This document shows, in pieces, positions 1 through 6,267 of a stretch of DNA of 9,765 nt. The first letter of the stretch is position 1, and the number at the start of each line of letters is the position of its first letter. The stretch is taken from the NCBI GenBank assembly GCA_040880365.1, contig JBBDIO010000313.1, positions 1 through 9,765 of the forward strand. Direction: 5' to 3'. This DNA comes from JBBDIO01 sp040880365. GTDB lineage: Bacteria; Chloroflexota; Anaerolineae; Caldilineales; Caldilineaceae. The notes under the pieces are model-generated. The model was not told where the DNA came from, searched no databases, and saw only the letters and a program-made list of their open reading frames with translations. The position numbers were made by a program, and so were the translations under genes.

Positions 1-2
1 AC

Positions 3-764
3 ATTGCGGTAATCCGGCTGCCCCATATCAGCAATTTCGACGACTTTGATGCCTTGGCGCTGGAGCCGGGCGTTCGTGTGCGGTATGTAGATAGGCCGGA
101 GAAGCTAGGCGCGCCCCATGCCATCATTCTACCCGGCAGCAAAAGAACGATTAGTGATCTGGACTGGCTGCACGCACAAGGGCTGAGCGCGGCAATTGCG
201 GCGCATGCTCGCCGGAGCGTGGCAATTGTCGGCATCTGTGGCGGCTATCAGATGTTGGGCCACGCGGTCTACGATCCCGCGGGCGTTGAATCGCACTACG
301 CAGAACGACAAGGACTGGACCTACTTCCAGTCACAACCACGTTCACGCCACAAAAAGCGCTTCACCGCAGCCGGGCCAGAATCATCAACGGGGCCGGGTT
401 TTTCGCCCGCATTGTCGGTGAAGAAGTGACGGGCTACGAAATTCATATGGGACAGACGTCCAGCGTAGCCCCTCTCTATACGATTATTGCCCGTGATGAA
501 CAACCGGTAGATCACGCCAACCATACTATTGCCGATGGCATGGCTTCTACTGACGGGCGGATCTTCGGCACATATCTGCACGGCCTGTTTGCCAACGATA
601 ACTTCCGCCACGCCTGGCTGGAAAGTTTGGGCGCGCCGGGCAGCAAAATCTGTTTTAACCAGACTCGCACTGCCGCGTTTGACCGTTTGGCCGATGGCCT
701 GGAAGCAGCACTAGACGTTGAACACCTTGACCAACTAATTGGCTTAGCCACAAAATCGCCCTAG
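3..764 (+). CDS. cobQ: Cobyric acid synthase, C-terminal glutaminase half (partial at left edge)
   Basis: This enzyme (also CbiP) makes the ATP- and glutamine-dependent amidations of adenosylcobyrinic a,c-diamide to cobyric acid, in the cytoplasm. The reading frame is open to the left edge and begins with IAVIRLPHISNFDDFDAL, a conserved CobQ stretch, so the gene starts upstream and about half of the usual ~500 residues is present. The visible part is the triad-type glutamine amidotransferase domain: LPGSKRTISDLDWL, then GICGGYQMLG with the nucleophilic Cys codon at 237-239, then YEIHMGQT, then GTYLHGLF with the His codon at 579-581. All the key GATase features are intact, so this half looks functional. 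The stop at 762-764 lies 17 bases before the cobD start, which suggests one operon. An ATP-binding half is expected upstream but cannot be seen. The closest alternative, cobyrinate diamide synthase (CobB/CbiA), fits less well because the opening and YEIHMG motifs are CobQ-like. Confidence 0.95.
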   Translation: MAVIRLPHISNFDDFDALALEPGVRVRYVDRPEKLGAPHAIILPGSKRTISDLDWLHAQGLSAAIAAHARRSVAIVGICGGYQMLGHAVYDPAGVESHYAERQGLDLLPVTTTFTPQKALHRSRARIINGAGFFARIVGEEVTGYEIHMGQTSSVAPLYTIIARDEQPVDHANHTIADGMASTDGRIFGTYLHGLFANDNFRHAWLESLGAPGSKICFNQTRTAAFDRLADGLEAALDVEHLDQLIGLATKSP

Positions 765-781
765 ATCAATGCACGGAGTTG

Positions 782-1759
782 ATGATTGGTATGCCCTTTC
801 GAACAACTAGCAATCAACACCGCATCGTCGGATTATCTCTGGCGCTGCTGTTTGATTTACTTTTGGGCGATCCGCCCAATCGCTACCACCCGGTGGCCTG
901 GATGGGTAGCGCGATTGTTACAGCCAGCCGGCACGCGCCGCGGCATGGACCTTGGCGCCAATTTGCCTATGGCGCACTGCTAGCTTTGGTTGGCGTAACC
1001 GCTATCGCCGGACTGGGCTATGGTGTGGCTCGGATTTTCAGCCATCTGCCCAAACTCTGGCAGTGGTTGTTCACTGCCACGCTGTTGAAAATGACATTTT
1101 CTGTCTCTGGTCTGGCCACTGCCGCGCAGGCGGTAGCCGACGCGCTGGCTCGGGATGACCTGAATGAAGCGCGGCGTCTGTTGGCCTGGCATCTAGTGAG
1201 CCGGGACACAACTACACTTAGCGAGGCACAAGTCTCGGCGGCTGTTATCGAGTCCATTGCCGAAAATACCAGCGACAGCATTGTTGCACCGGCCCTCTAC
1301 TACCTTCTGGGCGGATTGCCCTGTGCCCTGGCCTATCGTTTCATGAACACGGCGGACGCATTAATAGGTTATCGCGATAGCAAACACGAATGGCTGGGGA
1401 AAGCCTCAGCCCGACTGGACGATCTGGCCAACGTGGTACCGGCTCGGCTCACAGCCGGTCTGTTCATTGTTGCCGCTCAACTGGCCGGTGAAGATGCCAA
1501 GCGCGCCTGGCAGATATGGCGTCGAGATAGCGGACAGACGGCAAGCCCAAATGCCGGTCATCCGATGAGTGCAGCGGCGGGTGCATTGGGAGTCGAGCTA
1601 GAGAAGATCGATCACTATCGCCTAGGCGCAGGGGGGCGAGCACCCGCCCCGGCCGATATCCGGCGGGCATTACGGCTCATGTACATGGTTGCGGGCCTGG
1701 TCGTCGGCCTGCCAATCATCTGGCAGCTGCTCACGGGCCGACTTCCTCAACGCAGGTAG
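782..1759 (+). CDS. cobD: Adenosylcobinamide-phosphate synthase (CobD/CbiB)
   Basis: This inner-membrane protein joins the aminopropanol (or its phosphate) arm to adenosylcobyric acid, giving adenosylcobinamide (phosphate). At about 325 residues it has the normal family length. Family signatures seen are DLLLGDPPNRYHPVAWMG (about 25-42), ESIAENTSDSIVAPALYY (157-174), MNTADALIGYRDSKHEWLG (188-206) followed by ARLDDLANVVPARLT, and SPNAGHPMSAAAGALGV (255-271). Hydrophobic segments near 15-30, 62-80, 165-185, 222-235 and 300-317 fit a multi-pass membrane protein. The start is uncertain. A GGAG at 775-778 is only 3 bases from ATG 782 and 12 from ATG 791, and a TTG at 779 is also in frame; ATG 782 is used here. 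It follows cobQ by 17 bases. The gene looks intact, unlike the next cobalamin gene downstream. In Salmonella naming this is cbiB; 'cobD' there means the decarboxylase. Confidence 0.95.
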   Translation: MIGMPFRTTSNQHRIVGLSLALLFDLLLGDPPNRYHPVAWMGSAIVTASRHAPRHGPWRQFAYGALLALVGVTAIAGLGYGVARIFSHLPKLWQWLFTATLLKMTFSVSGLATAAQAVADALARDDLNEARRLLAWHLVSRDTTTLSEAQVSAAVIESIAENTSDSIVAPALYYLLGGLPCALAYRFMNTADALIGYRDSKHEWLGKASARLDDLANVVPARLTAGLFIVAAQLAGEDAKRAWQIWRRDSGQTASPNAGHPMSAAAGALGVELEKIDHYRLGAGGRAPAPADIRRALRLMYMVAGLVVGLPIIWQLLTGRLPQRR

Positions 1760-1880
1760 CGCAACAAAAAACGCCGACAACTCGGACTCGACTCTGGTTC
1801 CGCTCCAGTAGGCCGACCGTTCTATCACGACTTCGCCATGCAGGTGGCGATCCCAACTCACATTTCGAAGGCTGACACCT

Positions 1881-2051
1881 ATGGGCAATTCAACATTTCC
1901 ACGCGAAGCCATCATCCACGGAGGCATCATCCACGGAGGCATTAATCCTGGCGAGTTGGAATTCTTGGGTTTGTCTCCAGACGATGTGATTGATTTTAGT
2001 GTTAACGTTAAATCCGTGGGAGTGGTGAAAGAAATGGGTTGTATGGAATAA
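1881..2051 (+). pseudogene. cobC: Truncated L-threonine-phosphate decarboxylase (CobC-type), N-terminal fragment
   Basis: A 56-codon reading frame with a good ribosome site (GAAGG at 1867-1871, 9 bases before ATG 1881) encodes the opening of a CobC-type pyridoxal-phosphate enzyme. The recognisable part is REAIIHGG, then NPGELEFLGLSPDDVIDFSV, which matches the family's N-terminal pattern of an HGG motif followed by a leucine-rich helix and DFSxNxNPLG. The family makes (R)-1-amino-2-propanol phosphate from L-threonine phosphate, the substrate joined on by CobD, so its place after cobQ-cobD is expected. Only about 50 of some 350-500 residues remain. Homology ends near NVKSVG, and TAA TAG stops follow at 2049-2054. 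No PLP-lysine region occurs downstream. A 15-bp tandem duplication repeats the IIHGG segment. It is read here as a pseudogene cut by an insertion sequence; the assignment rests on a short match. The Salmonella name for the enzyme is CobD. Confidence 0.72.
1911..1940 (+). repeat. Perfect 15-bp tandem duplication inside the cobC fragment
   Basis: The unit atcatccacggaggc occurs twice without a mismatch, at 1911-1925 and 1926-1940. It is in frame and repeats the residues IIHGG. Removing one copy gives the ordinary family N-terminus with a single HGG, so the second copy is probably a recent slippage or repair product in a gene no longer under selection. Confidence 0.95.
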
Positions 2052-2058
2052 TAGTGAC

Positions 2059-2142
2059 ATGCGAAAATGTCCCAAGTGCGCCAAAGAAACAAAACAACAC
2101 AAGATCGGTTTTACGCAGTCAGGCAGTCAGCGTTACAGCTGC
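2059..2142 (+). mobile_element. Remnant of an IS1-like transposase (zinc-finger N-terminus)
   Basis: From ATG 2059 the translation runs MRKCPKCAKETKQHKIGFTQ and then SGSQRYSC. This is the CPxC plus xxGxQRYxC zinc-finger pattern that opens InsA/IS1-type transposases. The first three metal-binding cysteines are residues 4, 7 and 28; the fourth, expected three residues later, is lost because homology stops at about 2142. There the sequence passes directly into a yifB-like fragment on the opposite strand. No catalytic domain, second terminal repeat or target-site duplication is visible. The element's left end should lie between the end of cobC homology (about 2015) and 2058, but no terminal inverted repeat could be confirmed without its partner. 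It is a dead fragment that marks an insertion followed by a deletion. Confidence 0.55.
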
Positions 2143-2338
2143 CCCGGAAAGATGTGTCCGCTGTTGGTGATGGCGGCGCGCACGCGCTCGATGCTTTCGC
2201 GCACCGCGGCATCGGGCAAGCCAACCAGCGTCACCCGCTCCAGGCCATTGGCAATATCGACTTCTACCTGGACAGGTTCCACATCCAGGCCGATGCATCC
2301 AGGCCGATGACAGCACAACTGAGGACTTTGGCAAGCAC
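2142..2338 (-). pseudogene. yifB: YifB/ComM-type (Mg-chelatase-like) N-terminal fragment, frameshifted
   Basis: On the - strand a GTG at 2338, preceded by AAGAGG about six bases upstream, starts VLAKVLSCAVIGLD, the usual opening of YifB/ComM AAA+ proteins. The frame is then lost at a 14-bp tandem duplication. In the neighbouring frame the protein resumes as VEPVQVEVDIANGLERVTLV, then GLPDAAVRESIERVRAAITN, then SGHIFPG. All of this is classic N-terminal YifB sequence (Lon-substrate-like fold). About 60 of some 500 residues remain and the ATPase domain is absent. Homology ends at about 2142, where it meets the IS1-like fragment. Family members act in natural transformation (ComM helicase) or have unclear roles. 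This piece cannot make a working protein, so an intact copy, if any, must lie elsewhere. Confidence 0.8.
2282..2309 (-). repeat. Perfect 14-bp tandem duplication causing the yifB frameshift
   Basis: The + strand unit catccaggccgatg occurs twice, at 2282-2295 and 2296-2309, with no mismatch. Because 14 is not a multiple of three, it shifts the - strand reading frame. Deleting one copy joins VLAKVLSCAVIGLD to VEPVQVEVDIANGL in one frame, exactly the expected family sequence. Confidence 0.95.
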
Positions 2339-2423
2339 AGGTAGCCTCTTTGCAATCGCGTTGATAGGAGAAATATTGACAGGAGAGATGAATAGATTGA
2401 ATGTCTGGGTATAGAACCATCTG

Positions 2424-2466
2424 CCGCACAGGATGGCCCAGGCCCGGCGTGGACCATCCTGTGCGG
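2424..2466 (-). terminator. 13-bp stem-loop downstream of the beta-propeller gene
   Basis: The arms ccgcacaggatgg (2424-2436) and ccatcctgtgcgg (2454-2466) are perfectly complementary, around a 17-base loop. The structure begins 22 bases past the stop of the - strand propeller gene. No T-run follows on that strand, so it is a weak intrinsic terminator at best. It could instead be an mRNA 3'-end stabiliser. Confidence 0.45.
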
Positions 2467-2488
2467 GTTTGCGCGCAGACAACACCCC

Positions 2489-4234
2489 CTAGCGATAGTG
2501 GGGCGTGCCTTTGGCGTGATATTCCAGCAGATGGCCGCGTGCGCCAATATAAAAGACGCCCGGACTGCCCTCTACAATCTGATAGAGATCGGGAATGGGC
2601 GGCGGATCCAGGTAGATAACCCGCCCCAGCTGCACATTCAGAGTAAACAGCTCGCTATTGGTCACACCGTAGATGTTGCCATCACTGCCTGCGGTCAGAT
2701 GAATCACGCCATAGGTTTCGGGCACGCCCATGAGCGGTGTGCCCAGGCTGCGCATCTGCCACGTCTGTACTACCTGGCGTTGATCCGGGTCGAACGCGAA
2801 CAATTTGCCCGTATTGGTCGTGCCATAGACCAACCCGCTGACAGCGCTGCACGCCAGCGAAGTGATGGCGATGGCATCGGTAAACGGAATCACCGCGTAG
2901 ATGCGCTGCTCGCGCTGAGGATCGAACATAAAGAAGCGCGCCTGTTGGGTCGGCTCGATACTGCCGCGCCCACCGCTGATACTGGTGCCACCATAGACAT
3001 AGCGATCATCGGCGGCAATGGCTTGCACGCTCTGCAATTCGTCGCGAAAAACGTCCATCGCCTCGGTCGCGGGATCAAAGCGCACCATGCCGCCGCCCGG
3101 CATACCATAATCGGCGCGACAGGCAATATAGATGCGGTCGTCGGGTCCCACAGCATATTCAAACGGCCGGTTCATGTCGTGCCCCATCTGCCCAAAACAG
3201 CGGGGATTGGCGTCGGCGGCCTTCCCGCCAACATCGGGGCGCGGGTTCCAGGGCTGCGCGGGGTCATAGCCCGCCCAATATGCGCCTGTGTAGCTGCCCA
3301 TATAGAGCTTGTCGCCGTGCGCAATCACATCATAGACTTCACCATGCCCAAAGCCTACGCGTCCCAGGTCGGAAAGCTGGCGCGCCTCGGTATCAAATTT
3401 GAAGATGTGCATGGAGATAATCGTGCTGCCATAGATGTTGCCATCCGGCCCGCGGTTCAGACCGACAATATCGGTGGCGACTTTGGGCGTATAGGCAAAA
3501 CTTTTTTGCGTACCGTCGACTGTATAGGTGTGGGCTTCCAGATCCACGGTGATGGCCGCGCCCTGGCGGTCTGCAGGGCGTCCATCCTGGGATACACCTG
3601 TGCCGGGGCGACGCGACGGTTCTGGGGCTTTGTCCAGCTTGCGCATCTGTTTGGTTTGCAGGTTATAGGCGACCAATTCATGGGGCGGCACGCGGTTGAT
3701 CTGGCAGACAATTTCGCCATCATCGTTGAAAGCAAGCGGGCGACACCAGATATGCTGGCCCGGCACAATCGGCGCGGGCGCCAGACAGCCATGATCGGTC
3801 CACAGCGCGGTTTCGGGATCAAAGCTGACCAGGTGCCCAAAGGGATGCGTGCCCAGATAGAGCTTGCCATCGGGACCCAGCAGCGCCGCCACAAAGCGAT
3901 GTCCGCTGAGTAGCGGGAAGCCGTGATAGCTCAACTGGCGTGTGCGGGGATCCCAGGATTGGAGGATATTGCCGGGCTGGTCGAGTCCATGATAGTTGTG
4001 TACCCAAAGGACACCGCGGTCGGGATCGACGGTCACCGAAAATTCGCGCGCGCCAATGCGATACTCTTCCACCACTTCCCCACTATGCACATCGACGGCA
4101 AATAAATTGGCCCCCTCCTGACCAAATTCGCCGCCCCAGATCAGATCGCGCTTTTGGACCGGATCGTGAGACAGCCAGGCGCCGCCCATCCAGCCGCCGA
4201 CCACGGCGCGACCGAGGTCGTAGAACGTACCCAT
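2489..4234 (-). CDS. Beta-propeller repeat protein of unknown function
   Basis: The 581-residue product has no signal peptide or membrane segment and is predicted cytoplasmic. Blade-like repeats of the form G(P/S)DGxIYxGTxxGxLxxFDPxT recur at about 119-140, 262-282, 306-324, 363-390, 407-440, 466-484, 516-534 and 557-573. Examples are GPDGKLYLGTHPFGHLVSFD, GPDGNIYGSTIISMHIFKFD and SGLVYGTTNTGKLFAFDPDQ. This suggests a seven- or eight-bladed propeller of the PQQ/SMP-30/Vgb-like type. Such folds serve as lactonases, lyases, dehydrogenases or scaffolds, and no catalytic signature picks one out. ATG 4234 is chosen because AGGAAAGGA lies about 10 bases upstream; an in-frame TTG at 4279 would add 15 residues inside the upstream repeat array. 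The gene stands alone, is divergent from the MetE-like gene, and has a stem-loop after its stop. A long open frame on the opposite strand is a shadow. Confidence 0.85.
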   Translation of the reverse strand: MGTFYDLGRAVVGGWMGGAWLSHDPVQKRDLIWGGEFGQEGANLFAVDVHSGEVVEEYRIGAREFSVTVDPDRGVLWVHNYHGLDQPGNILQSWDPRTRQLSYHGFPLLSGHRFVAALLGPDGKLYLGTHPFGHLVSFDPETALWTDHGCLAPAPIVPGQHIWCRPLAFNDDGEIVCQINRVPPHELVAYNLQTKQMRKLDKAPEPSRRPGTGVSQDGRPADRQGAAITVDLEAHTYTVDGTQKSFAYTPKVATDIVGLNRGPDGNIYGSTIISMHIFKFDTEARQLSDLGRVGFGHGEVYDVIAHGDKLYMGSYTGAYWAGYDPAQPWNPRPDVGGKAADANPRCFGQMGHDMNRPFEYAVGPDDRIYIACRADYGMPGGGMVRFDPATEAMDVFRDELQSVQAIAADDRYVYGGTSISGGRGSIEPTQQARFFMFDPQREQRIYAVIPFTDAIAITSLACSAVSGLVYGTTNTGKLFAFDPDQRQVVQTWQMRSLGTPLMGVPETYGVIHLTAGSDGNIYGVTNSELFTLNVQLGRVIYLDPPPIPDLYQIVEGSPGVFYIGARGHLLEYHAKGTPHYR

Positions 4235-4257
4235 AACAGTGATTCCTTTCCTGCAAC

Positions 4258-4346
4258 GGTCAGGTTGATTGACCGTCAAGGTGATTGGTTAATTTGATTT
4301 TCAGTTGATTTACAGTCAGGTTGATGAATAGTCAGGTTGCTTCGAG
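4258..4346. repeat. Degenerate 16-bp tandem array upstream of the propeller gene
   Basis: Units related to gtcaggttgat start at 4259, 4275, 4299, 4315 and 4331, with spacings of 16, 24, 16 and 16 bases. Units 4259 and 4315 share 11 identical bases; 4331 differs by one. A partial 8-base unit fills 4291-4298. The first unit also sits in an inverted repeat, ggtca (4258-4262) and tgacc (4270-4274). The array covers the probable promoter/leader zone of the - strand propeller gene, so it could be a cluster of operator sites or just slippage-made repeats. Confidence 0.7.
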
Positions 4347-4364
4347 GTTAAAATCTGTCCAGAA

Positions 4365-4416
4365 GTTGCGTGTCCGCGCGCAACAGGTAGCGCGTGTGCA
4401 CAATCAACATGCTACC
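4365..4416 (+). other. Two adjacent short stem-loops in the divergent intergenic region
   Basis: The first hairpin is gttgcg (4365-4370) with cgcaac (4379-4384) around an 8-base loop. The second is ggtagc (4386-4391) with gctacc (4411-4416) around a 19-base loop. They lie upstream of the MetE-like gene in a 296-base gap between divergent starts. Whether they are transcribed is unknown. A TAAAAT box at 4454-4459 lies downstream of them, with no convincing -35. They match no riboswitch class I could recognise, including SAM types. Confidence 0.3.
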
Positions 4417-4530
4417 AACAGACGCACGAATCGGCAATCCGCCCGCGTATGCGTAAAATAGGGCTGCGCACCGGCTGATACTACGCCGCGCATTGAATTT
4501 CGAGTTTCCAGAAAGGAAAGCAGGTTGTCC

Positions 4531-5547
4531 ATGCTTCGCACCACCGTCGTCGGCAGTTGGCCGATTGATGCGCCGTTTAACGAGGCCATGACGGCCTATC
4601 ACGCCGGCACCTATCCTGCTGCACACGCGGAAACGCTGCTCACAGAAGTCGCCCGCACCGCCATCGCCCAGCAGCGCGCCTGTGGGCTGGATGAAATCAC
4701 CGGCGGCGAGACTTCCGCCGACACCTTTATTCTCCAGTTTCCCAAATATCTGACAGGCATCGCGCCCACCGCAGATCAGGTCGCCTGGGGTGGACGGGGC
4801 ACCTACGCGGTCACCGGACCGCTGCACGCGCCCCAGGGTCTGGGGATTGCCGCGGCCTATCGCCGGGAAAAAGCCATCGACCCGGCCATCGGCAAAGTGA
4901 CTATTCCCGGCCCGTCGGAAATCACCATGATGCTCGAAACCGAATCTGACGCGCAACGCCCCGCCTTGTGGGAGCAGGCGATTGCGCTGATTCGCACGGA
5001 AATTCAGGAATGTGTGGCCTTGGGGGCGACCGATATCCAGCTGGATCTTCCCCACATTGCTATGGGGCTGGTGGATAATCATCCCCTGTGGACAACGTCG
5101 CAGGCCGTGGCAATTGCCCAGGCAATCTTTGCCGGCTTCTCCAACATTCGGCGCAGTGTACACCTCTGCTACGGTGATTTTCAAGCCCAGACCTGGACCG
5201 AAAATCGCGCATTTCAACCACTGCTGCCCACAATTCAGGGGCTGGCGGGTTGCGTGGATCGGGTCGTGCTGGAATTTTCGCTGCCGGAACAGTGGGCGGA
5301 TCGCGAGCTGCTGGCAGAAATTCCACCCGGCATGGAAATTGCCGCCGGCATTGTAGATGTAAAATCGCCCCAAATCGAAACTGTGACCAAACTGGAAACC
5401 AAAATCGAAGAATTGCTGAACTATGTGCCCGCGGCGCGCCTGCTCATCGCCCCCTCATGTGGTTTTGGGCGCAGAGATACGGACCTGGCTATCCGCAAAT
5501 CGCAGGCCATGACGCGTGCCGTTCACAAGATGAACGCAGGCGGATGA
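4531..5547 (+). CDS. MetE-core (cobalamin-independent methionine synthase C-terminal domain) methyltransferase
   Basis: This 338-residue protein corresponds to the catalytic C-terminal TIM barrel of MetE and lacks the N-terminal half of the ~750-residue classical enzyme. Motifs in order are TTVVGSWP (4-11), GLDEITGGETS (52-62), GPSEITMML (127-135), DIQLDLPH (168-175), HLCYGDF (211-217), VVLEFSL (245-251), AGIVDVKSP (272-280) and APSCGFGRR (307-315). His211, Cys213, Glu248 and Cys310 line up with the four zinc/homocysteine-binding residues of MetE, so thiol methyl transfer is likely. Stand-alone MetE-core enzymes in archaea and some anaerobes take methyl groups from methylcobalamin or corrinoid proteins rather than methyl-folate. 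That would suit the nearby cobalamin genes but is inference. AAAGGA at 4512-4517 is spaced better for an in-frame TTG at 4525 than for ATG 4531, so two extra residues are possible. Alternatives are other UROD/MetE-like methyltransferases. Confidence 0.82.
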   Translation: MLRTTVVGSWPIDAPFNEAMTAYHAGTYPAAHAETLLTEVARTAIAQQRACGLDEITGGETSADTFILQFPKYLTGIAPTADQVAWGGRGTYAVTGPLHAPQGLGIAAAYRREKAIDPAIGKVTIPGPSEITMMLETESDAQRPALWEQAIALIRTEIQECVALGATDIQLDLPHIAMGLVDNHPLWTTSQAVAIAQAIFAGFSNIRRSVHLCYGDFQAQTWTENRAFQPLLPTIQGLAGCVDRVVLEFSLPEQWADRELLAEIPPGMEIAAGIVDVKSPQIETVTKLETKIEELLNYVPAARLLIAPSCGFGRRDTDLAIRKSQAMTRAVHKMNAGG

Positions 5548-5574
5548 CAAGCCAATCACAACCGGGCACGCTGA

Positions 5575-5616
5575 ATTGCACACTGTAGATTGCACACCGT
5601 AGATTGCACACCGTTC
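5575..5616 (+). repeat. Three tandem 14-bp repeats before the HD-domain gene
   Basis: Units at 5575-5588, 5589-5602 and 5603-5616 follow the consensus attgcacaccgtag. Unit 1 has one substitution and unit 3 differs only in its last two bases. They fill much of the 112-base gap between the MetE-like gene and the HD gene. They are too short and too few for a CRISPR array, and no promoter is evident within them. Confidence 0.9.
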
Positions 5617-5659
5617 TGTGCGCGCGGTGCGCATAGACGAGATCCAGAGAGCCAAAGCC

Positions 5660-6130
5660 ATGTCCACACTCGAACGCGCCATAGAGTTGGCCGCCCGCGC
5701 CCACGCCGAACAGGTTGACAAGGCGGGACAGCCCTATATTCTGCATCCACTCCGCCTCATGCTGACCTTTGACACGGCCACAGAGCCAATCACCACAGAG
5801 CAAAAGGCGGCAGAACAAATCACCGCAAAGCAAATGGCAGCGGTGCTCCACGATATTGTAGAAGATACGCCGGTGACATTTGAAGATTTGGTCGCGGAAG
5901 GCTTTCCCGAAGCGGTGATCGCGGCCGTGCGCGCGCTCACCAAGCGGCCCGGCGAAGATCGGCTTGCGGCGGCGCGGCGGGCCGCGGCAGACCCTATCGC
6001 GCGCGCGGTCAAACTCGCCGATGTCACCGACAACATGAACCTGGACCGCATCCCCTATCCCTCCGCCCAGGACCGGGTGCGCCAGGCAGAATACGAACAG
6101 GTGCGCGCCCTGCTGTTGGCCCACGCATAA
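5660..6130 (+). CDS. Small HD-domain phosphohydrolase (RelA/SpoT-HD-like)
   Basis: The 156-residue product resembles the stand-alone HD hydrolase domain of the SpoT/MESH1 group, which removes pyrophosphate from (p)ppGpp or related nucleotides. Visible motifs are AHAEQVDKAGQPYILHPLRL (14-33), AAVLHDIVEDT (60-70, with the HD pair H64-D65), EGFPEAVIAAVRALTKR (80-96) and ARAVKLADVTDNM (114-126, with metal-binding D121). The synthetase and regulatory domains of full RelA/SpoT are absent. ATG 5660 is preferred because homology begins there and AGAG lies about 9 bases upstream; a GTG at 5618 would add 14 residues reaching into the 14-bp repeats. The odd feature is an insertion between LRLML and MAAVLHD made of 15-bp repeats. 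The substrate cannot be told from sequence; other HD nucleotidases are possible. Confidence 0.8.
   Translation: MSTLERAIELAARAHAEQVDKAGQPYILHPLRLMLTFDTATEPITTEQKAAEQITAKQMAAVLHDIVEDTPVTFEDLVAEGFPEAVIAAVRALTKRPGEDRLAAARRAAADPIARAVKLADVTDNMNLDRIPYPSAQDRVRQAEYEQVRALLLAHA
5780..5839 (+). repeat. Four degenerate 15-bp (5-residue) repeats inserted in the HD protein
   Basis: Units start at 5780, 5795, 5810 and 5825 and encode TEPIT, TEQKA, AEQIT and AKQMA. Units 1 and 3, and units 2 and 4, resemble each other most, as if a 30-bp pair had doubled. The repeats lie just before the AAVLHD metal-binding motif, where relatives as I recall them have a shorter acidic linker. Confidence 0.75.
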
Positions 6131-6267
6131 GGCTCGCACCCTATACGGAGTTTTTAGCTGCCACCTGCAACACGTAGAATGAGACATCCGAGCCAATCCG
6201 ATTCGGGCCGGCCACAGAGACGTCGCGTCGGCAAGCATATTCCTCTCGACCCAGGAGAAAACCAGCG

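Noticed and set aside
1838..1880. Possible small gene or alternative upstream start for the cobC fragment in the cobD-cobC gap
   Set aside because: The ATG at 1838 is in a different frame and encodes no recognisable sequence. The 6-bp hairpin at 1833-1850 lacks a T-run. Nothing in 1760-1880 is supportable as a gene.
2376..2381. Consensus TTGACA -35 box on the + strand
   Set aside because: No -10 box lies at 15-19 bases downstream, and no + strand gene follows within reach.
2498..3913. Long + strand open frame (471 codons) opposite the propeller gene
   Set aside because: It is antisense to the propeller gene. It has low-complexity Ala/Arg/His/Ile-rich composition, no family motif and no ribosome site, while the - strand shows clear propeller repeats.
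4346..4530. SAM or cobalamin riboswitch before the MetE-core gene
   Set aside because: Only two short hairpins were found. None of the conserved SAM-class or B12-box motifs was recognised.
4348..5373. Long - strand open frame (341 codons) opposite the MetE-core gene
   Set aside because: It is a shadow of codon bias in the + strand gene, which carries all the MetE catalytic motifs.
5575..5616. Short repeats considered as a CRISPR remnant
   Set aside because: The units are only 14 bp and directly adjacent, with no spacers and no cas gene nearby.
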